DNA of 64,000 nucleotides from Chromobacterium paludis (GCF_008275125.1 NZ_CP043473.1:2356001-2420000), one strand, 5' to 3'. Positions 15,300 through 24,298 are shown, numbered from the stretch's first letter. Notes: generated from the letters alone by a model not told the origin. Translations and numbers: made by a program.

Positions 15300-18269
15300 T
15301 CACTTCTTCCATTTAAAACGGGCAGCAAGCTGATCTAACTGGACATGCCCCCGCTCATCCAAGCTGAAGCCATCCAATGCATTTCTCGCCAGATACCGCT
15401 TGGCATAGGTGATCGACTGCTGCATCCTCTCGTCATTCAATGTATACAAATACACCCGCTTTCCATTCTGGTCCTTCTGGCCAATTCTCTGAGTCGAAAT
15501 GGCCATCAAGCCAAGCAGCCTGTTCAGCTGCGACATCGGTTTCGCCAACACATTCTTATTCACAGGAATTTTCAACAAGGTTTCAACCCGTACGGCATGA
15601 AACTGGCAATACGCTGCAAAGTCCGAGAGCCGTGCATGCATCAACTCCCCCTGGCAGATCAAGCCGTCCTCGGTTACTTGAATGTGCGCACGCTCAAGCA
15701 ATTCATGCATCAACTCACGCCGCAGCACCAAGCTATTGCTCGGCATGCGGTCGGATTTGCGTTGATCATGAAATCGCGCGAGATCTTCGCTCATCAGCAC
15801 ATTGGCCAATAAGCGAATCCGCTCCCGGTGCCGACCGTCGTCATCCAACTCGACCAATTCCTGGCTAATCGGCTCCTCATAAAACAGCTCGATATAATAC
15901 CGGGTCAAGGCGACTTGCTCATGCGGACTCAGCGAGCGGCGCTGTTTCGTGATATTCAACTGATCGACAGCCTCCTTATCCAGCGTCTTGGCTTGGACTA
16001 TCGCTTGCACGCGCGCCTCTTCCATCTCCTTTCTCGCGTCCATCAAGCGTATGGCGGCCTGGCTCTTTGGCCTGTCCTCGTCATCCTCGAAGCCAATCAG
16101 CTCGACCATCCACCCCTGTGCCTTCTTGTACTCGATAAAGTTAGCGCGCAGATTGTTCAGCGAAGCATTCCGCTTGGCGTTCACGTTCGCCAGGAGCCAA
16201 AGCAACAACGGATCGACTCTCGGACGGTAGTTCTCGTCAAAGCCATGACACATGGACTCCATGTCCTTGATGTACTCGCTTTCCAGTCGATACGCCCCAT
16301 CGAATATCTTGAGCGGATCAACCAGCCTCATCTCCCGGCGAGGATTGATCCATACCTTGACCGCCTTGGGATTGCGCACACGTCCCAGTTGCTGATCAAT
16401 ATCGAAATGCGTCGTTACCCCGCCGACGAATATGCCATATACGCAATCGATCAATGCTTCGTTCATCGGAAAGGTGATGTCGAAGCCCGTCCCCACCGAG
16501 GGCGAAGCCACCATCACGTCGTAGTCCAAGATCGCATTCGCCAGGTCGTTCAGCTGTTTGCGGACTGCGGCCTGCCCCGAGTTATGGCTGGTCACGAGAA
16601 AACACCGCTTGCCCGACTCGGTCATGACGTTAGCCAACGCTTCCGCTTGTTTTGCGGAATTGGTCGCCACGAACAGGCGTTGCCCCGCCTGCAAGGCATC
16701 CATCAAGTCTTGCTCCAATTCGTCCTGCTTGGCGAACAGCTGTACCGCGCGGCCCTCTCCGGCGTAGCTGTTGTAGTACACATTCGGGACCTCCTGCCAA
16801 CCACGTACTGCCATTAGCAGGTCCTCGGTGATCTCGCTCAAGTCGGCATCGGCGGCGATCACGGTCTTGGCCTTTTTTAAGAAATGGGACAGCAGCCCCC
16901 AAACTCGACCAATGGACTTGATTGTGTCTCCGAACAAATGCGCCCACACCTGCTCGGCCTCGTCGATGATGACCACATCAAAGTTCGGAATCACCTTGGG
17001 CAGGGCCGGGCTAAGCCGCTTGGGCAGGCTGTCCAAGCAAATTGCATACCCCGCTACGCTCTCGTCGTACCCCTCTTCATCATCGTCCAAGTAACAATGC
17101 AACCCCAGGCGAGCGGCCAACGCGCTCACGAGAACTTGTCGATGTCCGATAACCAGCACCCGCTGTCCACGGGCGCGCAATTTCCGAACCAGCTGAGTTA
17201 ACTGCTCGGTCTTGCCGGTGCCCTTGCCACTAATCAGCAAGCTGATACCGGGTGCGTCCTCGATGGGTCCTAGCCAACGTTCGTGGTAAGTCCGCGTCGG
17301 TTGATATAACAAACTATTGGGAATGCCTGCCAACTGCGCATCGGCCACCTGCCCTTCCTCCCAGTACTGGCGCTCGGACAGGCTGTTCACATACTCGCTG
17401 AAGTCGTAGTGCTCGACGGCATGGACACGTTTAGGCCAAAAGCTGGCATCGCAACTGCTGCAATAGATGCCCTTTCCACCCGTTTTGCTCACCGTCACGA
17501 AAGCGCTGGGATGCTTATCGGCATGAAACGGGCAATGTACTGCCGTATGGTGATCCAATTCCGCAAGATAACCCGTGTGGCCATTGGCCAGCTGGATCGG
17601 CATATCGGGATCGATGGTTTGCTCACCCCTCCTTCCCGTGCCAGATCGGATCATCGTTCCTTGCGCTTGCTCGCCCTGCGATGGCAAGGAAGGCAAAGCG
17701 CACAATCGGGCTACCTCGTTAGCCGGCAGCACATTGCCCAACACCCAGGCCGAAGTGCCGGCCTTGGCCCCGAAGAACATGCGGGCGGTATCTCGACACG
17801 ATGGATCCGCCTGCGGCAGTTCGAGCAATATCCCGCACATCAGGCTGCGAAGCTTGTCGGCATCGACAATCACCTCGTCCAACACGAACACCACCCGCCA
17901 ACGCGGCTTCGCCTCGGTATGGCTAGGCGTTGCATAGATGGCGGCGGCATACTGACGAATCAGCGGCATCGCCAGCAAGGCGTCGTAGGCCAAGCCATCG
18001 TCAAAGTCCGCCATGACCACATTGGTTTGCTGAAAATACTCACGGCTGCGACGGCCAGAGAACTGGCCAGTAATCGCATAGCCGGATTCGATGAAAGCGA
18101 TCAGCTCGGCGAAGCGGGTCTCTCGATTGATGAAGCCACGGGCTAAATACTGTTTAACCGCATCATCACTCAGGTCGGGCTTGCCGATGAGTTGCGGATT
18201 GCAGGAGAAATACAGGGTCAAGCCATCAACCGGCTGGTTGCTGGTTTGCACTAAAGAAGGTGTGGTCAT
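15300..18269 (-). CDS. Replication protein: primase, zinc finger and SF2 (UL9/CyRepA1-like) helicase
   Basis: About 989 residues. Near residues 85-170 is an archaeo-eukaryotic primase-like core: VVMADFDD (metal-binding acids), ATPSHTEAKPRWRVVFVLD, and CRDTARMFFGAKAG. Near 246-273 is a CHC2-type zinc knuckle (CPFHADKHPSAF … IYCSSC). From about 345 runs a superfamily 2 helicase: Walker A GKGTGKT, Walker B VVIIDEAE, SVGTGFDI and QQLGRVRNP (motif VI). The layout fits plasmid and satellite replication proteins annotated CyRepA1 or origin-binding. GGAG lies 8 bp before ATG 18269, which is preferred to GTG 18278 or ATG 18275. It suggests the island can, or once could, replicate on its own after excision. 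Confidence 0.87.
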   Translation of the reverse strand: MTTPSLVQTSNQPVDGLTLYFSCNPQLIGKPDLSDDAVKQYLARGFINRETRFAELIAFIESGYAITGQFSGRRSREYFQQTNVVMADFDDGLAYDALLAMPLIRQYAAAIYATPSHTEAKPRWRVVFVLDEVIVDADKLRSLMCGILLELPQADPSCRDTARMFFGAKAGTSAWVLGNVLPANEVARLCALPSLPSQGEQAQGTMIRSGTGRRGEQTIDPDMPIQLANGHTGYLAELDHHTAVHCPFHADKHPSAFVTVSKTGGKGIYCSSCDASFWPKRVHAVEHYDFSEYVNSLSERQYWEEGQVADAQLAGIPNSLLYQPTRTYHERWLGPIEDAPGISLLISGKGTGKTEQLTQLVRKLRARGQRVLVIGHRQVLVSALAARLGLHCYLDDDEEGYDESVAGYAICLDSLPKRLSPALPKVIPNFDVVIIDEAEQVWAHLFGDTIKSIGRVWGLLSHFLKKAKTVIAADADLSEITEDLLMAVRGWQEVPNVYYNSYAGEGRAVQLFAKQDELEQDLMDALQAGQRLFVATNSAKQAEALANVMTESGKRCFLVTSHNSGQAAVRKQLNDLANAILDYDVMVASPSVGTGFDITFPMNEALIDCVYGIFVGGVTTHFDIDQQLGRVRNPKAVKVWINPRREMRLVDPLKIFDGAYRLESEYIKDMESMCHGFDENYRPRVDPLLLWLLANVNAKRNASLNNLRANFIEYKKAQGWMVELIGFEDDEDRPKSQAAIRLMDARKEMEEARVQAIVQAKTLDKEAVDQLNITKQRRSLSPHEQVALTRYYIELFYEEPISQELVELDDDGRHRERIRLLANVLMSEDLARFHDQRKSDRMPSNSLVLRRELMHELLERAHIQVTEDGLICQGELMHARLSDFAAYCQFHAVRVETLLKIPVNKNVLAKPMSQLNRLLGLMAISTQRIGQKDQNGKRVYLYTLNDERMQQSITYAKRYLARNALDGFSLDERGHVQLDQLAARFKWKK

Positions 18270-18616
18270 TGCCATCACTCCGCGCTGAGGATGACGGCAA
18301 ATTCATGAGACCGATGGATGCAAAAAAACCGTCTCAAATGATGAACATGCCGACACCCGAAGGTTGTCAGAATTGTTCAACGAGACGGTCATACCGTTTG
18401 TGGCCCTTCTCTCACGAGAAGCTAAGATGCTTCGCTCCAGCACTGCCCAAACTCAATCCTCCCCCACAGTCCGTCATCAAGAGTGCCGGAGGTGAAGGAA
18501 TCCTAGCCTGCTTCCAATCTAGTCAAAACAAAAATATTTAACTTGCCATTTCAACTGAATATAGCGAACGGGATCATATTTCAATATGACCCCTGAGTCA
18601 ACATACCTAAGCGTAC
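18270..18616. other. Gene-free spacer between replication and DUF3775 genes
   Basis: No gene is supported; the plus-strand frame at 18260-18541 has no ribosome site and no family resemblance. It contains a small palindrome, TCATATT / AATATGA, at 18574-18589 and a distant ACCGTCTC / GAGACGGT pair. It must hold the promoter of the replication gene, which I cannot place with confidence. Confidence 0.5.
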
Positions 18617-19003
18617 TTAGCTCACAGAGAGCACCTTCTCAATACCACGTTGCAGATAAACAGCAAGCGGCATTTTCTCAGCTAAACTAGCCCTCACTCC
18701 ATTGTCATCCCATTGCATTGACAAGCCACGCAAGTAGTCAACCATCTGCGGAACGGTCGAGTCACCCAGCTCATCACGACCCAAATACATGAGCACAATG
18801 AAGTCATACGCCTCTGCAGTAGTCAAGTTTGCAATGGCGTTGTCCAAGTCCTTCGCCGATTGTTTTTCCTCTGGCAAAACAGGCATCTTCCCAATCCCAA
18901 ACGAGATAGACTGACAAGGCCCCGCATCCGAAGCCCTCCTCTCTGCCAGACTCATGATTTCCTTCAACCTCGGCGAAGCCAACAGTACTCTTAGTTTATT
19001 CAC
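18617..19003 (-). CDS. DUF3775-domain protein
   Basis: 128 residues. The C-terminal half fits DUF3775: TTAEAYDFIVLMYLGRDELG and LAEKMPLAVYLQRGIEKVL, a helical unit around a WLGR-like motif that is common in mobile regions, with no known function. The start is GTG 19003 with AGGGGA 5 bp upstream. An insertion sequence lies directly upstream, its target duplication reaching into the ribosome-site area, so the original promoter has been moved 1.3 kb away. If the insertion is removed, the frame stays open for at least 18 codons upstream of the GTG, so the original protein may have been longer. Confidence 0.75.
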   Translation of the reverse strand: MNKLRVLLASPRLKEIMSLAERRASDAGPCQSISFGIGKMPVLPEEKQSAKDLDNAIANLTTAEAYDFIVLMYLGRDELGDSTVPQMVDYLRGLSMQWDDNGVRASLAEKMPLAVYLQRGIEKVLSVS

Positions 19004-19016
19004 GATGATCCCCTAG

Positions 19017-20327
19017 CAGGCCGTTGAAAAACCAACAGCCATTCATTTGGTATAATCATCAACATCCAACGAACCGCGAAAGCACCCGATGAGAGGCGTC
19101 CGCAACGACAGTCAGACGAGCCTGTTCAGCTACATCCAGCTGGAAGATCGCATCCCGGCCAATCACCCGCTGCGCAAGATCCGCCAGATGGTCGATCTGG
19201 TGCTCGGCTCGATGAATGAGATATTCGACGGCTTATATTCCCGGGTCGGGCGGCCTTCGATTCCGCCCGAACATCTGCTGCGCGCCTCCCTGCTGCAAGT
19301 GCTCTACACCATCCGCTCCGAGCGGCTGCTGGTCGAGCAACTGGACTACAACCTGCTGTTTCGCTGGTTCGTCGGTCTTTCCGCCGATGCCCGCGTATGG
19401 GATCACTCGACCTTCTCGCAAAATCGCGACCGCTTGTTTACCGAAGACGTCGCCCGCGCCTTCTTCATTCGCGTACGCAGCCTGGCCGAGTGGGGCAAGC
19501 TCACCAGCGACGAACATTTCAGCGTCGACGGCACGCTGATCGATGCCTGGGCTTCGCACAAAAGCTTTGTTCACAAGGATGACGACACGTCCCCACCCGC
19601 AGGGCGCAACCCGGACGTCGATTTCCGGGGCGAGAAGCGAAGCAACCAGACGCATCAATCGCGAACCGATCCGGAAGCGCGACTGGCCCGCAAGAGCGCC
19701 GGCGACGCCAGCCGCTTGTGCCATATGGCCCATATCCTGACCGAGAACCGCAACGGTCTGGTTGTGGACGTCTCGGTGTCCGAGGTCAATGGCCACGCCG
19801 AAAACATCGAAGCGCTGAACCTGTTGCTGCGCAATGCCAAGAAAGGCAGCACCGTCGGCGCGGACAAGGGCTATGACACGCCTGCTTTCGTGAACGGCTG
19901 CCGAGGCTTGGGCATTACGCCGCACGTGGCGCGCAAGCGTGTCGGCAGCGCCATCGACAGCCGCACCACGCGCCATGAGGGTTACGCGATCAGCCAGCGG
20001 CGACGCAAACGGATCGAGGAATGCTTCGGCTGGCTGAAAACCGTCGGAGGCCTTCGCAAAACCAAACTGATCGGCCGGGCCAAACTGGCCGGGCAAACTT
20101 TTTTAGCGTTTGCGACCTATAACCTGATCCGCATGGGCAGCCTGTCCGGTTGCTGGGGCGGATCGCATGTATAGGGCGTATTGCGCCCAAAATCGCCGGA
20201 TAACCGGCAAACAGCCTGAAAACTCAGGCAGAGAACGGATTTATGGGCATTCAGCCCGCTGAAACCGCCCATTTTTGTTCATACGGAAATGGGTTGGGGC
20301 AAGATCGACGTGTTTTTCAACGGCCTG
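19017..20327 (+). mobile_element. IS5-like insertion sequence, 1311 bp
   Basis: The ends are inverted repeats, CAGGCCGTTGAAAAAC at 19017-19032 and its complement at 20312-20327. Both sides carry a 4-bp target duplication, CTAG, at 19013-19016 and 20328-20331. CTAG fits the YTAR target of IS5-type elements. The single transposase is intact, so the element looks complete and fairly recent. Confidence 0.93.
19089..20174 (+). CDS. DDE transposase of the IS5-like element
   Basis: 361 residues, full length. The N-terminal part has the usual opening SLFSYIQLEDRIPANHPLRK and RPSIPPEHLLRASLLQVLY. The catalytic acids appear in FSVDGTLIDAW (first Asp), VGADKGYDTPAF (second Asp) and RKRIEECFGWLKTVGGLRKT (Glu with YREK-like signature). 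There is no frameshift. It is the only gene of the element and is encoded opposite to the DUF3775 gene. Confidence 0.95.
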   Translation: MRGVRNDSQTSLFSYIQLEDRIPANHPLRKIRQMVDLVLGSMNEIFDGLYSRVGRPSIPPEHLLRASLLQVLYTIRSERLLVEQLDYNLLFRWFVGLSADARVWDHSTFSQNRDRLFTEDVARAFFIRVRSLAEWGKLTSDEHFSVDGTLIDAWASHKSFVHKDDDTSPPAGRNPDVDFRGEKRSNQTHQSRTDPEARLARKSAGDASRLCHMAHILTENRNGLVVDVSVSEVNGHAENIEALNLLLRNAKKGSTVGADKGYDTPAFVNGCRGLGITPHVARKRVGSAIDSRTTRHEGYAISQRRRKRIEECFGWLKTVGGLRKTKLIGRAKLAGQTFLAFATYNLIRMGSLSGCWGGSHV

Positions 20328-20439
20328 CTAGGCAACCTGCCACCAATTTGGCATATAAACATAGATAGGGTCGCACACATGCTGCTTCAAGACCCGAAGC
20401 TATTATTTTTGCATACCTCAGCTGTCGGCGGATGTCGGC

Positions 20440-20490
20440 GGATAAGCGCCGCCGTATTAGCATTACATCAACTTTAGAGGATGCTTATCC
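20440..20490 (+). repeat. GGATAAGC…GCTTATCC repeat, copy C
   Basis: 51 bp in the same orientation as copy B (3 differences by eye), 87 bp before the integrase ATG. Placement suggests a recombination arm, an operator of the integrase promoter, or the second of a pair of sites bounding a 5.2-kb subunit. The rest of 20332-20577 shows nothing else I can name. Confidence 0.9.
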
Positions 20491-20577
20491 TCCATCGCGC
20501 GTGGCCAGGTGACGGGCCGTTGAGCTTATGACGTACGAGAGGGATGGTATAGCCATCACGAATCAGGTAGGAACGTC

Positions 20578-21738
20578 ATGGCTTTACAGAAACGCAAGAA
20601 CAGCACTAACTGGCATTATTTCTTTCAATACAAGGGTCAACGCTACCAAGGCAGCACCGGCACGGCTAACCGAACCAAGGCGCTTCAGGTCGAGCGCGAT
20701 ATCCGGGCCAAGCTGCATGGCCAGCATTATCTCGGCGAGGCGGAGACCATCAGCTTGATCGACGCGATGCGTCAGTATGTCGAGGCTCGGCAAGATCAGG
20801 CGTCGTACAAGGGGCGGCTGTCGATCATCAACAAGGTGCAGGGCTTCAAGCTCGATCCTAAGACGCTTGCCAAGCATCGCTGTTACGGCCTGCCCGTCTC
20901 GCTGCAATTGCATGACTTGCAGACCAAGGACATCGAGCGGCTGGTCCAGCGTCGGCGTGCCGAGGGCGACAAGCCGGCCACCATCAAACACGAACTGGGC
21001 TTAATCCGGGCAACTGTGCTGGAAATGAAGCGGCTCGGCTATCGCGTCAATCCCGACATCGTGTTTCCCACGATTAAAACGCAGTATCGCTTGCGATATC
21101 TTGATGAAAGCGAGGAAGCGGCGTTATTGCGCGAGCTCGATCCGGCGTCGAAATTTAACGGCTTAACGCCGCAGGAATCGCGAACCAGCGAAATGCAGCG
21201 AAATTTGCAGGACAACTACGACTTGGTGGTGTTCCTGCTGGATACCGGCTGCCGCTATTCCGAAGCGGCCAACCTGCCTTGGTCGGCGGTGCATCTGGAA
21301 TCGAACACCATCCACCTATTCCGCAGCAAGGTGCGCAATGAGGATGTGCTTTATCTGACCGACCGTCTCAAGCAGGTGCTGCAACGCCGCTGGGAGCAAC
21401 GGCGACAAGGGCAACGCTATTTGTTCGAGAACAAGCTGGGGCTGGAGCGGGGTTATGCACCGCAGGCGATTCGCAAGGCGATTGATCGGGCGGGACTGAA
21501 CGACCCGAATGTGATCAAGGAGAAAGGCGGCAAGGTGACGATCCACACCTTGCGGCACAGCTATGCCAGCAAGTTGGTCAAGCTCGGCCTGAGTCTATAT
21601 GAAGTCTCAGTGCTGCTCGGTCACCAAGATACCAGCATGACCCGGCGTTATGCCCACCTCGCGCCCAACGAGGCTAGCCGCAAGGCGGTGGACATCATCA
21701 ATCAGATGCAAGCCGTTGGGGCGGATGCCGCCCGATAA
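20578..21738 (+). CDS. Tyrosine-recombinase integrase
   Basis: 386 residues, full length. The N-terminal part has an arm-binding style opening (YFFQYKGQRYQGSTG), the middle a SAM-like core-binding domain, and the C-terminus all catalytic residues: Arg in DTGCRYSEAANLPW, HTLRHSYAS (His-x-x-Arg), GHQDTSMTRRYAHL (second His and the nucleophilic Tyr). AGGTAGGA precedes the ATG. It is the most likely enzyme for insertion at tRNA-Gly, although it lies 3 kb from the tRNA with cargo genes between. Confidence 0.93.
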   Translation: MALQKRKNSTNWHYFFQYKGQRYQGSTGTANRTKALQVERDIRAKLHGQHYLGEAETISLIDAMRQYVEARQDQASYKGRLSIINKVQGFKLDPKTLAKHRCYGLPVSLQLHDLQTKDIERLVQRRRAEGDKPATIKHELGLIRATVLEMKRLGYRVNPDIVFPTIKTQYRLRYLDESEEAALLRELDPASKFNGLTPQESRTSEMQRNLQDNYDLVVFLLDTGCRYSEAANLPWSAVHLESNTIHLFRSKVRNEDVLYLTDRLKQVLQRRWEQRRQGQRYLFENKLGLERGYAPQAIRKAIDRAGLNDPNVIKEKGGKVTIHTLRHSYASKLVKLGLSLYEVSVLLGHQDTSMTRRYAHLAPNEASRKAVDIINQMQAVGADAAR

Positions 21739-21740
21739 CA

Positions 21741-21768
21741 AAAAAGCCAGGGACAGGCCCTGGCTTGG
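21741..21768 (-). terminator. Intrinsic terminator of the minus-strand exported-protein genes
   Basis: AGCCAGGG (21745-21752) pairs with CCCTGGCT (21758-21765), and the minus strand continues into six T residues. It ends the unit 23617-21789 and sits just behind the integrase stop. Confidence 0.85.
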
Positions 21769-21788
21769 GATGGCTCAATCCAAGACAG

Positions 21789-22166
21789 CTACTGGCCGTT
21801 CACTTCCATCAGCGCTTGGCAGTTCTTGCCGTCCACGCACAGAAATGCCTTGCCCTTGCGGGTCTGAATCAACGTGACGTTGCGCACGTTGCCGAAGACC
21901 TTCTGCATGGTGTTCAGCGGCGACAGCACGTAATAGGTCTTGCCGTTATCGTCGGAGACCTTGGCCTCTTGGTGGTGCATCTTGACCTTGGACAGATCGA
22001 GGCTGGGGTCGTTGACCATGCCCATTTCCGGCACATCCAGATAGCTGGTGGCGCAGACATTGGCCGTGCTGGCCAGCCCGTACTTCTTGCTGATTTGGCC
22101 TTCATCCAGGGCGTGAGCCGCCAGCGGCAACATCAGGGCGACAGCGGCAAGATAAGATCGGTGCAT
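21789..22166 (-). CDS. Small exported protein, unknown function
   Basis: 125 residues with a clear signal peptide (MHRSYLAAVALMLPLAAHA). The mature part has one early and two late cysteines (NVCATSYLD … AFLCVDGKNCQAL) and an HHQEAKVSDDNGKTYYVLSP core. No named domain is recognised. It starts 11 bp after the FG-GAP gene and ends at a strong terminator, so the two form one unit, and the protein is likely periplasmic. Confidence 0.75.
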   Translation of the reverse strand: MHRSYLAAVALMLPLAAHALDEGQISKKYGLASTANVCATSYLDVPEMGMVNDPSLDLSKVKMHHQEAKVSDDNGKTYYVLSPLNTMQKVFGNVRNVTLIQTRKGKAFLCVDGKNCQALMEVNGQ

Positions 22167-22177
22167 CGGGTTTCCTT

Positions 22178-23617
22178 TCAGTAATAGGCGTAGCTGCTGA
22201 TCGTGAGGCGCTGCTGACTGGGGTTACTGACGGCGCCCACCAGCACCTTGTGTTGACCGACGGTGACGGGCACCGCCATTTGCATTTGCGCCTGCAACGG
22301 GGTCGGCAAGGGCATGGGCTGATAGACGCCGTTCTGATTCAACAGCACGCTGGAGTCATGCCCAGTCAAGGCATCGCCCGTGCCGCCCAGGTTGACCACG
22401 ATGTCGTGGCCGCCCTTGCCTTGCATGTCGGTCTGGTAGAAATAAGGAATCCAGCGCTCGAACTGCACGCCCGGCATCACTTGGCTGGTCACGTCCTGCC
22501 AAGCCAAGCCCTTGCCCAAGTTCTTCAGCACTTGCAGCCTGCCGCTTTGGTAATACGGGGTCTGCGCGGTCTGCGACAGGATCAGGCCCGGCTGATCGCT
22601 GCCCGCGATGGGTAGTGACTGGATTTGCACGGTGTTGGTGTTGAGCGCGCCATACAAGCCGGGCGGCAACGGGATCGGCTGGCCATTGAAGTGCCCTTGC
22701 CCATCGTTAAGCCAGATCGCGCCGGCGGATTGGCTATTGAAATCCGAACCCAATACCAGATCGGGCTTGCCGTCACCGTTCACATCGATCAGCGCGGCGC
22801 TGAGGAAACGGCCGGGGTGGTCGCTGCTCGCCAAGGAGGGATTGGACACCTCGGCCGGCAGGATGGTGTTGTCGTATTGCAATTGGCCATTGGCTTGCGC
22901 CTTCAACACATAGGGACCGACCCAAGGGCCGCCCACGGCGGGATTGCCGACCACATTCGGGCCATAGTACTGCGCCGGCAGCTTGGCATTGATGGTCTGC
23001 CCCAGCACGCCGACCAAGATGTCGGGCTTGCCGTCGCCATCGATATCGCCCACGGCCAAAGAGTGGGTGGTGCTGACGATGGGCGGCAAACTGGAAGAGG
23101 CATCCTTGAAGGCATGGGTGGCCGGGTCCCAAATCAGCAGGGCTTGGGCTTCGCCGTTGGCATTGGCCAGATCATCGTGGCCATACGCGCCGATGAACAG
23201 GTCGGGATAGCCATCGCCATTGACATCGACCACGCGGATATCGCGGATCAGAATCCGGCTGTTCTGGATCGAGGCGGGCAGGATTTGCTGGGTCACGTCC
23301 TGCACCCGGTTATCTGGCGTGACCTTGGCCACCACCAGTTGAATCGGGTTGAAGTTGCCGTTCCAGAATTCATTGCTGCCGGAGTACATCACATAGGCGG
23401 CGTCCTCGCCCGGCACTTGCCACGTTGCCGAAGCGACCGTGGTGCCGGTGTACGGAATCGCCACTTGGCTCGCCTGTTGCCAACTGGCTTGATGGGGTGG
23501 CGGGGGCGTGCTGCCGCCATTGCCGGTGGCAGCCCCATCACCGCCCCCTCCGCCGCAGCCCAGCAGTAACAGGGGCAGCAGGCTAGCCAGCAAGGTGCGT
23601 TGCGGTATCGACTTCAT
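22178..23617 (-). CDS. FG-GAP/VCBS-repeat lipoprotein
   Basis: 479 residues. The signal peptide ends in a lipobox (LLLLGC, followed by a poly-Gly run), so it is lipid-anchored at the cell envelope. The mature part carries FG-GAP style repeats with calcium-loop signatures DVNGDGYPDLFIGAYG, DIDGDGKPDILVGVLG and DVNGDGKPDLVLGSDF, consistent with a beta-propeller. ATG 23617 has AGGA 7 bp upstream; a GTG sits 3 bp earlier. Such proteins serve in adhesion or surface binding, but no ligand can be named. Confidence 0.85.
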   Translation of the reverse strand: MKSIPQRTLLASLLPLLLLGCGGGGGDGAATGNGGSTPPPPHQASWQQASQVAIPYTGTTVASATWQVPGEDAAYVMYSGSNEFWNGNFNPIQLVVAKVTPDNRVQDVTQQILPASIQNSRILIRDIRVVDVNGDGYPDLFIGAYGHDDLANANGEAQALLIWDPATHAFKDASSSLPPIVSTTHSLAVGDIDGDGKPDILVGVLGQTINAKLPAQYYGPNVVGNPAVGGPWVGPYVLKAQANGQLQYDNTILPAEVSNPSLASSDHPGRFLSAALIDVNGDGKPDLVLGSDFNSQSAGAIWLNDGQGHFNGQPIPLPPGLYGALNTNTVQIQSLPIAGSDQPGLILSQTAQTPYYQSGRLQVLKNLGKGLAWQDVTSQVMPGVQFERWIPYFYQTDMQGKGGHDIVVNLGGTGDALTGHDSSVLLNQNGVYQPMPLPTPLQAQMQMAVPVTVGQHKVLVGAVSNPSQQRLTISSYAYY

Positions 23618-23682
23618 CACGGGGTCCTAATCGTTGTAGGAGGAAAGGGCATTGAAAAGTGTTTGGCTCGGCGCAAAACGCT

Positions 23683-24144
23683 TCATGGCTCCAGCAATCC
23701 TTGCTTTTGCAGCAACTTGCGGAAGTAGCGCTCGTCGTTGCTGCGCCAATCAGGCTGATCCGCCGAGTAGTCCAAGGCCAGCCAGCGCTCGCCGTTGTGC
23801 TTGGAGATGAATAGCCATGCCACTCGCAGCAGGCCCAGAACGATCAGCAAGCCGCCCAGCCATTGCACCACGGTCACCATGCTGAGAATGCCGCCCAGTA
23901 TGAGCAGGATGGCAATCTGGGTTGTCGGATCGCCCAAGCCTTCCCGGTAGGTCTGGATCATCAACAGCGGCCCTTGTCGTCTCCAGCGGTAGCCGTCTGG
24001 CAGGTCCAGCCCGCTTTCCAGCTCGGCCAGCAATTGCTGCATGGCGGGGGGCGTCCAATCATTGACCGCCCCGCAGTGCGGGCAGTTGACGGCGGTGGTG
24101 GCCAGGGATTTCTGGCAGGTTGGGCAGGTAATGAGTTTGTCCAT
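23683..24144 (-). CDS. Zinc-ribbon membrane protein
   Basis: 153 residues. It starts with a double CxxC zinc ribbon (MDKLITCPTCQKS … NCPHCGAVNDW). A central pair of membrane spans follows (ILLILGGILSMVTVVQWLGGLLIVLGLLRVAWLF, in shorter helices), then a hydrophilic tail with WLALDYSADQPDW. It is not a recognised family. It diverges from the XRE regulator gene across a region with two palindromic operators, so that regulator may control it. Confidence 0.75.
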   Translation of the reverse strand: MDKLITCPTCQKSLATTAVNCPHCGAVNDWTPPAMQQLLAELESGLDLPDGYRWRRQGPLLMIQTYREGLGDPTTQIAILLILGGILSMVTVVQWLGGLLIVLGLLRVAWLFISKHNGERWLALDYSADQPDWRSNDERYFRKLLQKQGLLEP

Positions 24145-24192
24145 GCGTTTCGCTCTCGCACTAGGCTCTATGTGCTACCTTACAGCCAAAAG

Positions 24193-24241
24193 GTAACGTC
24201 ATACGTTTACATGAAGCGATATCGTAACGTATGACGTCGTA
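24193..24241. promoter_or_regulatory. Paired palindromic operators for the XRE regulator
   Basis: GTAACGTCATACGTTTAC (24193-24210) and GTAACGTATGACGTCGTA (24224-24241) lie 31 bp apart, about three helical turns. Twelve bases of one (ACGTCATACGTT) are the exact complement of the other (AACGTATGACGT). Both are between the divergent genes at 24144 and 24299, as expected for sites of an autoregulating repressor. Confidence 0.6.
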
Positions 24242-24298
24242 GAGGTCTACGCTTTGAGTTGATTAACTATGGGATGTAGACATCAGGAGTAGAGAAAC

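Noticed and set aside
18260..18541. 93-codon plus-strand frame before the replication gene
   Set aside because: No ribosome site, odd composition, and it overlaps the start of the replication gene.
15134..20490. The GGATAAGC repeats as a CRISPR array
   Set aside because: Only three copies, in mixed orientation and kilobases apart, with no regular spacers and no cas genes.
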